Part shown: positions 9,696 to 19,160 of the stretch, one piece after another | Layout of the letters: each line of letters begins with the position of its first letter | Numbering within the stretch: position 1 is the first letter of the stretch | Assembly (NCBI GenBank): GCA_016721735.1 | Contig: JADKHM010000002.1 | Span: 186,001 to 250,000 of the forward strand | Direction of reading: 5' to 3' | DNA: 64,000 nucleotides | DNA from: Flavobacterium sp. | Lineage (GTDB): Bacteria > Bacteroidota > Bacteroidia > Flavobacteriales > Flavobacteriaceae | Notes under the pieces: model-generated | What the model was told of the DNA's origin: nothing | Seen by the model: the letters and a program-made list of their open reading frames with translations, nothing else | Database searches by the model: none | Translations under genes and position numbers: made by a program

Positions 9696-11258
9696 CTACA
9701 GTCTTACAGTCCTGCAATCTAACGGAATATTCCCGTGCTTTCTATCCGGACGAATACTCACTTTATTCTCCAACATGCTAAACGCCTTGATTAATTTTTT
9801 TCGCGTGTCTTGCGGCAGAATAACTTCATCTACAAAACCTCTTTGTGCCGCAGTATATGGATTGGCGAACAAATCGGCGTATTCCGCCTCTTTCTCTAAT
9901 AATTTCGCCTCTGGATTGGCCGCTTCGTTAATTTCTTTTTTGAAGATAATTTCACTTGCACCCTTGGCTCCCATTACCGCGATTTCTGCCGATGGCCACG
10001 CAAAATTCATATCTGCACCGATGTGCTTAGAGTTCATTACGTCATAAGCGCCGCCATAAGCTTTTCTCGTGATCACGGTCACTCTCGGCACCGTAGCTTC
10101 GCTGAGCGCGTATAATAATTTTGCTCCGTGAACAATAATACCATTCCATTCTTGGTCGGTGCCAGGCAAGAAGCCAGGAACATCTACTAATACAACCAAT
10201 GGAATATTAAAGCAGTCACAAAAACGCGTAAATCGCGCCGCTTTGATCGAACTTTTTACATCCAAACAACCTGCTAAAAACATGGGATTATTGGCTACAA
10301 TTCCGACACTTCGACCGGCAATTCTAGCAAATCCAACAATGATATTTTCGGCGAAGTCTTTATGAATTTCAAAAAACGAATCTTCGTCGATTACGCCTTT
10401 GATGACGTCGTGCATATCGTACGGTTTGTTCGCATTATCCGGAACAATAGTATTGAGTTGCGGACGCATTTCGTCATTCAAGACATACGCTAACTTTGGC
10501 GTCGTTTCTTTATTATTTTGTGGAATGTAACCCAACAATGTCTTAATATCCTCTAGGCAAGATACGCCATTGGGAGAAGTCGTGTGTGCCACCCCAGATT
10601 TGGTCGAATGGGCTATAGCGCCACCTAACGCTTCAGAAGTCACTTCTTCGTTAGTAACTGTTTTTACGACATTCGGCCCCGTCACAAACATATAACTGTT
10701 GTTTTCAACCATCATTGTAAAATCAGTCATAGCAGGCGAATACACCGCACCACCAGCGCAAGGTCCCATAATCGCTGATATCTGTGGAATGACACCAGAT
10801 GATTGTACGTTTCTAAAAAATATATCGGCGTAACCGCCCAACGATCGAACGCCTTCTTGTATTCGAGCGCCTCCCGAATCATTGAGTCCAATCATTGGAG
10901 CTCCCACTTTGAGCGCCATATCCATGACTTTGCATATTTTTTCTGCATGTGTTTCTGACAAAGCACCGCCAAAAACTGTAAAATCTTGGGCGAAAATATA
11001 AACCAATCTCCCATTGATTGTACCGTAACCAGTAATAACTCCATCGCCATAATACATTTCTTTCTCCATGCCGAAGTCGGTAGTTCTGTGGGTAACTAGC
11101 ATTCCGATTTCTTCGAATGAACCTTCATCCATTAAGTATTCGACGCGTTCTCGCGCGGTGAGTTTTTTCTTTTCGTGTTGCTTAGCAATTCGTTTTTCGC
11201 CACCACCTAATTTAGCTTGGGCTATTTTATCGTTGAGTATGTCTATTTTTGATTCCAT
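9696..11258 (-). CDS. pccB: Acyl-CoA (propionyl-CoA type) carboxylase carboxyltransferase subunit
   Basis: 520 residues, the usual length for the beta subunit of propionyl-CoA carboxylase. It transfers the carboxyl group from carboxybiotin to an acyl-CoA, giving (S)-methylmalonyl-CoA if the substrate is propionyl-CoA. Visible family features are the start ARERVEYLMDEGSFEE, the acyl-CoA-side motif SGGARIQEGVRSLGGYADIF, GPCAGGAVYSPA and the carboxybiotin-side motif ARFTRFCDCFNIP ... VPGFLPGTDQEWNGII. It is the last gene of an operon with the biotin carboxylase (4-bp gap) and the biotin carrier. The family normally ends at KHGNIPL; here seven extra residues (DCRTVRL) are encoded by an intergenic-type short repeat. 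Substrate specificity is inferred, not proven. Confidence 0.9.
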   Translation of the reverse strand: MESKIDILNDKIAQAKLGGGEKRIAKQHEKKKLTARERVEYLMDEGSFEEIGMLVTHRTTDFGMEKEMYYGDGVITGYGTINGRLVYIFAQDFTVFGGALSETHAEKICKVMDMALKVGAPMIGLNDSGGARIQEGVRSLGGYADIFFRNVQSSGVIPQISAIMGPCAGGAVYSPAMTDFTMMVENNSYMFVTGPNVVKTVTNEEVTSEALGGAIAHSTKSGVAHTTSPNGVSCLEDIKTLLGYIPQNNKETTPKLAYVLNDEMRPQLNTIVPDNANKPYDMHDVIKGVIDEDSFFEIHKDFAENIIVGFARIAGRSVGIVANNPMFLAGCLDVKSSIKAARFTRFCDCFNIPLVVLVDVPGFLPGTDQEWNGIIVHGAKLLYALSEATVPRVTVITRKAYGGAYDVMNSKHIGADMNFAWPSAEIAVMGAKGASEIIFKKEINEAANPEAKLLEKEAEYADLFANPYTAAQRGFVDEVILPQDTRKKLIKAFSMLENKVSIRPDRKHGNIPLDCRTVRL

Positions 11259-11261
11259 AGT

Positions 11262-12704
11262 TTATTGAATAGGTAAACGAACAATTTTTTGATCTTCTAA
11301 ATACTGTTGTAGGGCAACCAAAGCCGCAATTTGAGCTTCCTCTTCTTGTTGTTTTTTCAACATCGCAGCATCGTAATAATTCTTAACAAAATGCGTATCA
11401 AAATGACCAGAGCGAAACGCCTCATGTTCGAAAACAAACTTTCCGAATGGCAAAGTCGTTTGAACGCCTTCGATTTTATATTCGTTTATGGCTTTCAACA
11501 TCAGCTGAATGGACTCTTCACGCGTTTTTCCGTAAGTAATCAATTTGGATAACATCGGATCGTAATAAATCGGAATATCCATCCCTTGTTCGAAACCATT
11601 GTCAACACGAACACCTTCTCCTGTCGGCAGTTGATACACCTCTAAGTGTCCTACACTTGGAAGAAAATCATTCGTTGGATCTTCCGCATATACACGCAAT
11701 TCCATCGCATGGCCGCGAATCACTAAATCCTCTTGTTTCATAGGCAAAGCTTCTCCGCGAGCTACTTTGATTTGCAACTCGACCAAGTCGACGCCTGAAA
11801 TCAATTCAGTTACGGGATGTTCCACTTGCAAACGGGTGTTCATTTCGAGGAAGTAAAAATTGTGCTTGTCATCTAACAAAAACTCAACGGTTCCCGCTCC
11901 CAAATAATCACAGGCTTTTGCCACCATAACAGCAGCTTCTCCCATTTTCTTGCGCAATTCTGGCGTGAGGACAGATGATGGCGCTTCCTCGACAACCTTT
12001 TGATGGCGGCGTTGGATGCTGCACTCTCTTTCAAAAAAGTATAAGATATTTCCGTGGCTATCTGCCATCACTTGAATTTCGATATGTCGTGGTGAGGTCA
12101 CATATTTTTCAATAAAAACCGAGCCATCACCAAACGCCGCTGTGGCTTCACTAATGGCACGATTCATTTGCGACTCGAAATCGCTTTCTTTTTCAACCAC
12201 CCGCATTCCTTTTCCACCGCCACCAGCAGATGCTTTGATTAAGATTGGAAAACCAATCGAGTTGGCTGTTTTCTTCGCTTCATCGATATCGATAATCGCA
12301 TGGTCAACACCGGGAACCATTGGAATATTGTAATGCATGACAGCTTCTTTGGCCGCCAATTTGCTTCCCATGACGCGAATGGCTTTCGATTTTGGTCCGA
12401 TAAAAATCAAGTTGTTTTTTTCGACCTCTTCTGCAAAATCTGCATTTTCACTCAAGAATCCATATCCTGGATGAATGGCATCAACGTTTAAGGATTTGGC
12501 CACTTCGATGATTTTGTCACCCAATAAATACGACTGATTTGACGGCGCTTCTCCGATCCAAACGGCTTCATCGGCAAACTTGACGTGCGGCGCATTTCTA
12601 TCGATAGTCGAGTAGACTGCGACGGTTTTGATTCCCATTTTTTGCGCAGTTTTCATTACTCTTATGGCAATTTCACCGCGATTGGCTACTAATATTTTTT
12701 TCAT
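11262..12704 (-). CDS. accC: Acyl-CoA carboxylase biotin carboxylase subunit
   Basis: 480 residues. It carboxylates biotin on the carrier protein using ATP and bicarbonate. The N-terminal domain begins KKILVANRGEIAIRVM. The ATP-grasp domain shows the glycine-rich loop KASAGGGGKGMR, FIEKYV, the ERECSIQRRHQKVVEE catalytic stretch and the active-site region FLEMNTRLQVEHPVTE. It lies between the carrier gene (upstream, 105 bp) and the carboxyltransferase gene (downstream, 3-bp gap) on the same strand. A separate fatty-acid AccABCD set is expected elsewhere in the genome, so this copy most likely serves propionyl-CoA or a branched acyl-CoA. The C-terminus has a short charged tail (LKKQQEEEAQ) of no known role. 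Confidence 0.92.
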   Translation of the reverse strand: MKKILVANRGEIAIRVMKTAQKMGIKTVAVYSTIDRNAPHVKFADEAVWIGEAPSNQSYLLGDKIIEVAKSLNVDAIHPGYGFLSENADFAEEVEKNNLIFIGPKSKAIRVMGSKLAAKEAVMHYNIPMVPGVDHAIIDIDEAKKTANSIGFPILIKASAGGGGKGMRVVEKESDFESQMNRAISEATAAFGDGSVFIEKYVTSPRHIEIQVMADSHGNILYFFERECSIQRRHQKVVEEAPSSVLTPELRKKMGEAAVMVAKACDYLGAGTVEFLLDDKHNFYFLEMNTRLQVEHPVTELISGVDLVELQIKVARGEALPMKQEDLVIRGHAMELRVYAEDPTNDFLPSVGHLEVYQLPTGEGVRVDNGFEQGMDIPIYYDPMLSKLITYGKTREESIQLMLKAINEYKIEGVQTTLPFGKFVFEHEAFRSGHFDTHFVKNYYDAAMLKKQQEEEAQIAALVALQQYLEDQKIVRLPIQ

Positions 12705-12809
12705 TTTTATTTTAAATAATAGATGATAGAAAATAGATAATAGATGATAGAAACTTAGTTGTAATAGCTTGTCTTTTATCCATCCGTCTATTTTCTCTTT
12801 GTCTTTTTT

Positions 12810-13295
12810 TTACTCAAACTCAATCATCAATTGTCCCTTATCGACAGCATCGCTAACTTTGACCGCAATCGATTTGATCACGCCATCTCGAGGCGAGAGG
12901 AAACTGTTTTCCATTTTCATGGCAGAAAGGATAATGAGATTGTCGTTTTCTTTGACGAATTGTCCCACTTCAACACTGATTTCCAGAATTAATCCTGGCA
13001 TCGGTGCTTTGATGGAATTGATGTGTTTGGACTTTCCTATTTCGAAGCCCATTTCCGCAATCAATTGGTCTAACGCATCGGAAATCACCACTTCATAAGT
13101 GTTGTTGTTGACCTTGACGCGATAACTCTTTTGGGTAAAATGGGACTGAATAATTTCAGCATGAAAAGGTTTTTTTTGATGAAGAATATGGAATTTATTG
13201 GTTTCCACGCCTACGGAATCGAGTTGTGAGATGGCATCTTTGTTAAAATCAAAAGTATACGCATCATTCACTTTTACTTTATAATCAGGACTCAT
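12810..13295 (-). CDS. Biotin carboxyl carrier protein (biotin/lipoyl domain)
   Basis: 161 residues, first gene of the carboxylase operon. The C-terminal 75 residues form a biotinyl domain with the biotin attachment motif AMKMEN (Lys at about residue 127) and the preceding IKAPMPGLILEISVEVGQ. The N-terminal half (residues 1-85) resembles the linker/BT region that precedes the biotinyl domain in three-subunit acyl-CoA carboxylases. It carries carboxybiotin between the biotin carboxylase and the carboxyltransferase. The 105-bp gap to accC contains an AT-rich short repeat of the form ATAGATGATAGAAAATAG, so the downstream genes may be partly uncoupled. Confidence 0.9.
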   Translation of the reverse strand: MSPDYKVKVNDAYTFDFNKDAISQLDSVGVETNKFHILHQKKPFHAEIIQSHFTQKSYRVKVNNNTYEVVISDALDQLIAEMGFEIGKSKHINSIKAPMPGLILEISVEVGQFVKENDNLIILSAMKMENSFLSPRDGVIKSIAVKVSDAVDKGQLMIEFE

Positions 13296-13393
13296 AAATG
13301 ATAAATTTGAAATGTAAATTTAGAGATAAATTTATTCCTAAAAGCCTTCATAAATCATATAAATGCAAAATAAATATACATATATCGAATAAA

Positions 13394-15580
13394 TCACAAA
13401 GAAAGCCATCCAAATTCTCGTAAAGTCATCAGCGGTTTCGAAAACCAGAACAACTCAAAATCTTGGAAATGAGTTTCAAAGTCTGATTTAAGTTCATGAA
13501 AGGTTGTGATTTTTGCATGGGCAATAGAAGTCTTTTCTAACGCGCCAACCAGCCACTCGCCTTCTCCCCGATTCGTTTGAATGGTAAAGGATTCCTTCTT
13601 GTCATGAAAAGTTAATGACATCATTTCCCAAGAATTTCCTTTTTTAGATTTGGCAAAAGTTTCGATAGTAGGTTTTCCGCCGAGCCAAATGATCTTCGCG
13701 GTGGGTTTGATTTTAAAATCTTCGCCTTGATGTAGTGCACTGTAAATGAAGTCCGGTTGAATCTTCGTCTTAGGAATTTTGAAATCGAACCAATCTTGCA
13801 AAGGATAATCGAAACAAATGCCGTGCATGAAATTGTACAACGACTTTTTCAAACCAAAGCTAAATTGATCATGATCGATTCCTGTTGCATCGGTATAATT
13901 GATATCATTATTGGCAAAAGTTCCTATAACTTCGGTTTCTTTGACCACGCCGAACTTTTCTGGATATAAACCCACTGGACTGTGTGCTGTCATCGCAAAT
14001 TGATGCCAAAATCCGGATTGTAAGACACCAATTTCAAAAAGTTGCCGCACCATTTCGAGACTATCAATTGTTTCTTGAACGGTTTGTGTTGGATAACCAT
14101 ACATCAAATATGCATGCACCATGATTCCGGCTTCAGTGAAATTTCGGGTTACTTTGGCGACTTGTTCAACGGTAACACCTTTGTCAATAAGCGCTAACAA
14201 ACGATCGGACGCTACTTCGAGTCCACCAGAAACGGCAATACAACCTGAAGCTTTGAGCAACAAACACAAGTCTTTGGTAAAGCTTTTTTCGAAACGAATG
14301 TTGGTCCACCACGTCACCACAATTTTTCTCCGAATGATTTCCAAAGCCACTTCACGCATGAGTGCTGGAGGCGCTGCTTCGTCGACGAAATGAAAACCAG
14401 TTTCGCCTGTTTGTGCTACCAATTCCTCGATTCTATCTACGATCAATTTCGCGGCAATGGGTTCGTAGATTTTGATATAATCTAACGAAATATCACAAAA
14501 AGTGCATTTTCCCCAATAGCAACCGTGCGCCATGGTGAGTTTGTTCCATCGTCCGTCGCTCCACATTTTGTGCATTGGATTGACAATTTCGATGACGGAA
14601 ATATATTTGTCTAAGAGTAAATCTGAGTAGTCAGGAGTTCCTACTTCGCTTTGTTTGTAGTCGCTTTTAGTTGAATTGTTTTTATAAACTACTTGCTCGT
14701 TTTCGATTAGGAAGGTTCTTTTGTATTCACTATTAATGTTGAGCTGTTCATTATTAATTAGTAGCTCAACTGGAAGTTCACCATCGTCTAACGTAATATA
14801 ATCAAGAAATTCAAAAACCCGAGGATCAGCAAGCGAACGCAATTCGGTATTGGGAAAGCCGCCGCCCATCACGATTTTGATTTTGGAAAAATGCTTTTTC
14901 ACCCATTGTGCTGAACGAAATGCTGCGTATAAATTGCCTGGAAAAGGAACTGAGATTAGGAGTAAAGTTGGCTTTATGGACTCGATTTTTTCTTGCAATA
15001 GGGAAATGAGAATATTGTCAATGTATGTTGGTTTGGCAGCTAACGCTTCATACAATTCATCAAACGAATTGGCACTTCTACCTAATCGCTCGGCGTATCT
15101 GCTGAATCCGAAGTTTTCGTCGATGCATGCTACGATAAAATCGGAAAGATCTTCGAGATATAAGGTCGCCAAATGTTTCGCCTTGTCATGCGTTCCCATG
15201 GTTCCGAATGCCCAATCCATTTCGTCAAGTTGCGCAAATCTGGAAGCTTCCGGTAGAAAATCTTCTTGGCATATTTGCAGAGCTAAAGTTGGATTTTTCC
15301 CTTGAAGGAAAGCGATGACGGCATCGATGGTTTTGATGTATTCGTCTTGAAGCGCGAAAATACGTTGACAGTTGTCTGTAGTCGGCTGATGGTTGATGGA
15401 TTGGAAGAGATTGGTTAATCCGTCTTTTGAAAACAACTTCAGGATCACTTCTATTCCTAAATCGGCTTGGAAAGCTTCAACGTTGATGGTATTTAGAAAA
15501 CCTTTGATATAAGCCGTCGCTGGATAAGGCGTATTCAGTTGCGTAAATGGCGGCGTGATGAGCAGGACTTTGGTTTTCAT
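13394..15580 (-). CDS. B12-binding-domain radical SAM protein
   Basis: 728 residues. The N-terminus (KVLLITPPFTQLNTPYPATA) and the region near residues 215-280 (LLLISVPFPGNLYAAFR, KIVMGGGFPNTELR) form a cobalamin-binding-like Rossmann domain. The radical SAM core begins near residue 350 with GCYWGKCTFCD, a CX4CX2C iron-sulfur motif rather than the common CX3CX2C. GLEVASDRLLALIDKGV and VHAYLMYGYPTQT are typical core elements. The C-terminal 170 residues are unassigned. The substrate is unknown. Two segments look derived from intergenic short repeats: NHQPTTDNCQ near residue 65 and LLINNEQLNINSE near residue 280. It is divergent from bshC. Confidence 0.8.
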   Translation of the reverse strand: MKTKVLLITPPFTQLNTPYPATAYIKGFLNTINVEAFQADLGIEVILKLFSKDGLTNLFQSINHQPTTDNCQRIFALQDEYIKTIDAVIAFLQGKNPTLALQICQEDFLPEASRFAQLDEMDWAFGTMGTHDKAKHLATLYLEDLSDFIVACIDENFGFSRYAERLGRSANSFDELYEALAAKPTYIDNILISLLQEKIESIKPTLLLISVPFPGNLYAAFRSAQWVKKHFSKIKIVMGGGFPNTELRSLADPRVFEFLDYITLDDGELPVELLINNEQLNINSEYKRTFLIENEQVVYKNNSTKSDYKQSEVGTPDYSDLLLDKYISVIEIVNPMHKMWSDGRWNKLTMAHGCYWGKCTFCDISLDYIKIYEPIAAKLIVDRIEELVAQTGETGFHFVDEAAPPALMREVALEIIRRKIVVTWWTNIRFEKSFTKDLCLLLKASGCIAVSGGLEVASDRLLALIDKGVTVEQVAKVTRNFTEAGIMVHAYLMYGYPTQTVQETIDSLEMVRQLFEIGVLQSGFWHQFAMTAHSPVGLYPEKFGVVKETEVIGTFANNDINYTDATGIDHDQFSFGLKKSLYNFMHGICFDYPLQDWFDFKIPKTKIQPDFIYSALHQGEDFKIKPTAKIIWLGGKPTIETFAKSKKGNSWEMMSLTFHDKKESFTIQTNRGEGEWLVGALEKTSIAHAKITTFHELKSDFETHFQDFELFWFSKPLMTLREFGWLSL

Positions 15581-15603
15581 TGGTGTAAAAGTAGGAAAAA
15601 TTA

Positions 15604-15685
15604 GTTGATGGTTGTCGGTTGTTAGTTGTCAGTTGTGGGTTGTGAATTCCCCTCCTCTGGAGGGGTGCCCGAAGGGCGGGGTGGC
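15604..15685. repeat. GTTGTyrGTT short tandem repeat plus GC-rich double hairpin module
   Basis: Positions 15604-15647 hold degenerate GTTG-rich units (GTTGTCGGTTGTTAGTTGTC). Positions 15648-15685 hold a GC-rich module with two adjacent hairpins, CCCCTCC/GGAGGGG and GCCC/GGGC. The same two modules recur in the same order at 45731-45800. Confidence 0.8.
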
Positions 15686-15857
15686 CTAGCCCCGATAGGA
15701 GCAGGTATCCTTTTTATGCTGAACTTGTTTCAGTATCTTCAAAATAATTACAGTAAAGTTGTATAGATACTGAAACAAGTTCAGCATAAAAAGATATGGC
15801 GGATTGCTTCGCCAGTTCGCCAAAAGGCTCGGGTGCAGGTTCCCGGCTCCTAAAAAA
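15686..15857. repeat. Mosaic intergenic repeat, copy 1 (large centre)
   Basis: The left end is CTAGCCCCGAT-AGGAGC-(G)TATCCTTTTT and the right end GGCTCCTAAAAAA. The centre carries a 28-bp perfect inverted repeat (arms 15710-15737 and about 15763-15790, containing CTGAACTTGTTTCAG) around a 25-nt loop, followed by a second GC-rich palindrome (TTCGCCAGTTCGCC). It sits in the divergent gap between the radical SAM gene and bshC; together with the preceding repeat it fills nearly all of the 349-bp gap. Confidence 0.85.
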
Positions 15858-15906
15858 TCAATTAATCCAGATCGTCAGCAACACTGTGACTCATTGAAAA
15901 TTTCGT

Positions 15907-15914
15907 TACTTTTA
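15907..15914 (+). promoter_or_regulatory. -7 box of bshC
   Basis: TACTTTTA, 16 bp before the bshC ATG, resembles the Flavobacteriaceae TAnnTTTG -7 element. No convincing -33 TTG at the right distance. Confidence 0.5.
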
Positions 15915-15929
15915 CCAAAAAATTAGATC

Positions 15930-17519
15930 ATGCCCAGCGACTGTATTAGCTTTCAAAATTCTGGTTATTTTACGCCTTTGGTGGTTGATTATTTAGATCA
16001 AAAGCCGGAATTGCAGCAGTTGTACCATCGTTTTCCTGCGGTTGAAAATTTTGAAAAGCAAATTGAAGAAAAGCAATCGCAATTTACTTCGAGCACTAGA
16101 AAAATACTTGTTTCGGCTTTGGAAAAACAATATGCTTCGATTAATAGCAGCGCTTCGACACAACGAAATATTAGTAGTTTGTTGGATTCAAATACGTTTA
16201 CGATCACTACTGGACATCAATTGAATTTGTTTACGGGACCTTTATATTTTTTGTATAAAATCATTTCGACGATCAACTTAACGAAAGAATTAAAAGCAAA
16301 ATATCCCCATCAGAATTTTGTTCCTGTATATTGGATGGCGACGGAAGATCATGATTTTGAGGAAATCAATTATTTTACTTTTCGAGGCAAGAAAATTCGA
16401 TGGAACACTGCTAGTTCTGGACCCGTAGGTCGATTGTCGACGGAAGGCATTGACGCTGTTTTTGAAGTTTTCAAGAAGGAAGTTGGCGTCGGTCAAAATG
16501 CGGAATACATCAAAAAGTTATTCGAAGACACTTATCTGAAGCACCAAAACTTAGCTGACGCGACTCGATATTTAGCGAATGAACTTTTTGGTTCTTATGG
16601 TCTGGTCATTCTTGATGGAGACGATGCGGCACTGAAGCAAGTCTTTGCGCCTTATGTGAAAGAAGAATTGCTTCATCAAAAATCATATCAAGAGGTGCAA
16701 CGAACGATTGCGCAAATGAAACTATATAATATTCAAGTCAATCCTCGGGAAATCAATTTGTTTTATATTGAAGATAACTTAAGAGAACGGATTGTATTTG
16801 AAAAAGATATTTACAAAATAAACAACACTTCCTTGCAATTTTCGAAGGAAGAAATACTGGACTTACTTGAAAAAAATCCGGAGAAGTTTAGTCCAAATGT
16901 GATTTTACGACCATTGTACCAAGAAGTCATTTTGCCCAATTTGTGTTATATCGGCGGTGGCGGTGAATTGGCGTATTGGTTGGAATTGAAAGCTTTTTTC
17001 GACGCTGTTGCTGTTCCTTTTCCGATCCTTTTGTTGCGAAATTCTGTTTTGCTTTATACCGATAAGCAAGCGTCAAAAGCCGATAAATTGGGATTGACGT
17101 GGCAGCAATTATTTCAGAAACAATCGGAATTGATTACGGCAAAGACCAAAGAAATTTCAGAATTTCCAATAGATTTATCGATTCAAAAAGAGCATCTCAG
17201 CAATCAATTTCACTATCTGCATGTTTTGGCAAATCAGACAGACAAATCGTTTAGCGGCGCAGTAAAAGCACAAGAAGCTAAACAGATAAAAGGCTTAGAG
17301 CATTTAGAAAAGCGATTGTTGAAGGCGCAAAAAAGAAAATATGCGGATGCATTGAATCGCATCGTTTCCCTACAAAACGAATTGTTTCCGAATCAAGGAT
17401 TGCAGGAGCGTTCTGCTAATTTTTCTGAGTTTTATATTGAATTCGGAGCAACCTTAATTGAAAAATTGATGGATCGATTGCGTCCTTTGGATCATGAATT
17501 TACGATAGTCGAACTATAA
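15930..17519 (+). CDS. bshC: Bacillithiol biosynthesis cysteine-adding enzyme BshC
   Basis: 529 residues, the normal length. BshC joins L-cysteine to glucosaminyl-malate in the last step of bacillithiol synthesis. Family features are the N-terminal DCISFQNSGYFTPLVVDYL, the Rossmann-like core with TTGHQLNLFTGPLYFLYKI, VYWMATEDHDFEEIN near residue 140, the RPLYQEVILPNLCYIGGGGELAYW block near residue 340, and a C-terminal coiled coil (KGLEHLEKRLLKAQKRKYA). No bshA or bshB gene lies in the window. It has its own -7 box. The gene is flanked upstream by a large mosaic repeat. Confidence 0.95.
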   Translation: MPSDCISFQNSGYFTPLVVDYLDQKPELQQLYHRFPAVENFEKQIEEKQSQFTSSTRKILVSALEKQYASINSSASTQRNISSLLDSNTFTITTGHQLNLFTGPLYFLYKIISTINLTKELKAKYPHQNFVPVYWMATEDHDFEEINYFTFRGKKIRWNTASSGPVGRLSTEGIDAVFEVFKKEVGVGQNAEYIKKLFEDTYLKHQNLADATRYLANELFGSYGLVILDGDDAALKQVFAPYVKEELLHQKSYQEVQRTIAQMKLYNIQVNPREINLFYIEDNLRERIVFEKDIYKINNTSLQFSKEEILDLLEKNPEKFSPNVILRPLYQEVILPNLCYIGGGGELAYWLELKAFFDAVAVPFPILLLRNSVLLYTDKQASKADKLGLTWQQLFQKQSELITAKTKEISEFPIDLSIQKEHLSNQFHYLHVLANQTDKSFSGAVKAQEAKQIKGLEHLEKRLLKAQKRKYADALNRIVSLQNELFPNQGLQERSANFSEFYIEFGATLIEKLMDRLRPLDHEFTIVEL

Positions 17520-17618
17520 ACTTATCAGCACTACAACGTTAGAGGTCTTGTTAGCATTTCATTTTTTTTATGAGTTGCTAATTTTACGCTAATTTAGTTG
17601 GCTTAAAATTAAATTATT

Positions 17619-19064
17619 ATGAAAATTAAGTTACACTTTATTCTATTACTCGCTGGGCTTTTTAATCTCTCGCATGCGCAAGTAAGTATGTTAGGAACCG
17701 CTTTACCAAGTGAACTCAATATGGCGCAGTTTGGTTTGTATGAATTTCAACAACAAGCTACTTTTACGACAGGAACAATCAAATTTCGACAAGGGAATTC
17801 TTGGGCTGTCAATTGGGGAAGCAGCAGTTTTCCGACAGGAACTGGAGTGCAAGATGGCGCAGATATCCCTGTCACTGCAGGAACGTATATAGTGTCTTTC
17901 AACAGCAGTTCGGGTAATTACAATTTTGTACCCACCACGCCGACGCCGATTATTAGTATTGTTGGTACAGGCGTAAATGGCTGGCCGGAAGACCAGATTA
18001 CACCTGAAATTACGCTTAGTACGATTGATGGAATTTCTTATAATATTAATAATTTGGCTGTGTCGAATGGTGAAGTCAAATTTAGAAAAGACTTGTCATG
18101 GACGGTCAATTGGGGCGACAGCACATTCCCAATTGGCATGGGGATTCTTAATGGTCCGAACATTCCAACCGCTGCGGGGACGTATGATGTTACTTTTAAT
18201 ATTTCGAACGCCACTTATACTTTTATTCCTTCGCCAAATGTATTTCCTAGCATTGGTATTTGGGGACCAGCGGTTGATTCGCAGAATGGTTATGCCGGCG
18301 CTGATGTTGATATGACCACCACAGACGGCATTATTTATACGCTTTCCGGATTTTATTTTAGTAGTGGTAATGCTTATTTTCGTCAAGACAATGCCACCAA
18401 TTTGGTTTGGGGAAGCACCAGTTATCCAACGGGAACGGCGGTTCTAAACGGTCCGAGCTTGTTTATTCCAGGAGGTGAACATTTTGTCACTTTTAATCGA
18501 ATTACAGGCGAATACAGCTTTAGTTTTCCGAGTGTTGGTGTTTTAGGTACGGCTTTGAATGGTTTTGAAGTTGCGGATACCGATTTGATTACAGCAGACG
18601 GTTTTACTTACTTGATTGATGACTTATCATTAAATATTGGCGAAGTGAAGTTTAGAAAAGACAACAGTTGGACAACGAATTGGGGCGCTTCGGCTTTCCC
18701 CTCAGGAACTGGAGTGCAAGATGGCGTTAATATTCCAGTTGCATTTGCTGGCAATTACTCGATTACTTTTGATCGACTGTCTGGACAGTATAACTTCTAT
18801 TTATTGTTAGGAAATGAAGAGCATTTGGGGAAAAGCGGTTTGGTCGTAGCTCCAAATCCGACGAATGATCAATGGCATTTTGTTTCTGACCATGAAAAAA
18901 TAATTTCTTTCGAGTTATTTGATAGTACTGGCAAGAGCATCCAAGCTTCTTCGCCAAATGAATTATATTTTGTTGTTGATGGCAGTCGCCTTGCTAAAGG
19001 GTTGTATTTTGGAAAGATAGCGACAACTTCCTTTTCGAAATCTATCAAGCTACTAAAGATATAA
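17619..19064 (+). CDS. SusE/SusF-like repeat protein with T9SS signal
   Basis: 481 residues. A signal peptide (MKIKLHFILLLAGLFNLSHAQ) is followed by four repeats of about 95 residues. Each has KFR(K/Q)xxSWxxNWG and FPxGTGVxxGxxIPV ... GTYxVxFNxxxGxYxF, which resembles the glycan-binding domains of SusE/SusF-type outer-membrane proteins. A type A T9SS sorting domain closes the protein (VVAPNPTNDQWHF ... KGLYFGKIATT ... IKLLKI). It is likely a surface polysaccharide-binding protein, with starch-like glucans the guess from SusE/SusF. It is a tandem paralogue of the gene at 19259. A TAATTTTA -7-like box lies about 40 bp upstream. Confidence 0.8.
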   Translation: MKIKLHFILLLAGLFNLSHAQVSMLGTALPSELNMAQFGLYEFQQQATFTTGTIKFRQGNSWAVNWGSSSFPTGTGVQDGADIPVTAGTYIVSFNSSSGNYNFVPTTPTPIISIVGTGVNGWPEDQITPEITLSTIDGISYNINNLAVSNGEVKFRKDLSWTVNWGDSTFPIGMGILNGPNIPTAAGTYDVTFNISNATYTFIPSPNVFPSIGIWGPAVDSQNGYAGADVDMTTTDGIIYTLSGFYFSSGNAYFRQDNATNLVWGSTSYPTGTAVLNGPSLFIPGGEHFVTFNRITGEYSFSFPSVGVLGTALNGFEVADTDLITADGFTYLIDDLSLNIGEVKFRKDNSWTTNWGASAFPSGTGVQDGVNIPVAFAGNYSITFDRLSGQYNFYLLLGNEEHLGKSGLVVAPNPTNDQWHFVSDHEKIISFELFDSTGKSIQASSPNELYFVVDGSRLAKGLYFGKIATTSFSKSIKLLKI

Positions 19065-19160
19065 TGTTTATTGGAAAAACAGGATCATCATCCTCGTAAA
19101 AAAAACCTTTGATTTTTAGGTAATCAACGGAAACAATCGTTAAAAAAATAATGTTATCAA

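Noticed and set aside
9578..9781. 67-codon ORF rich in Gly over the G tract
   Set aside because: Composition follows the G runs; no start signal and it overlaps the carboxylase gene.
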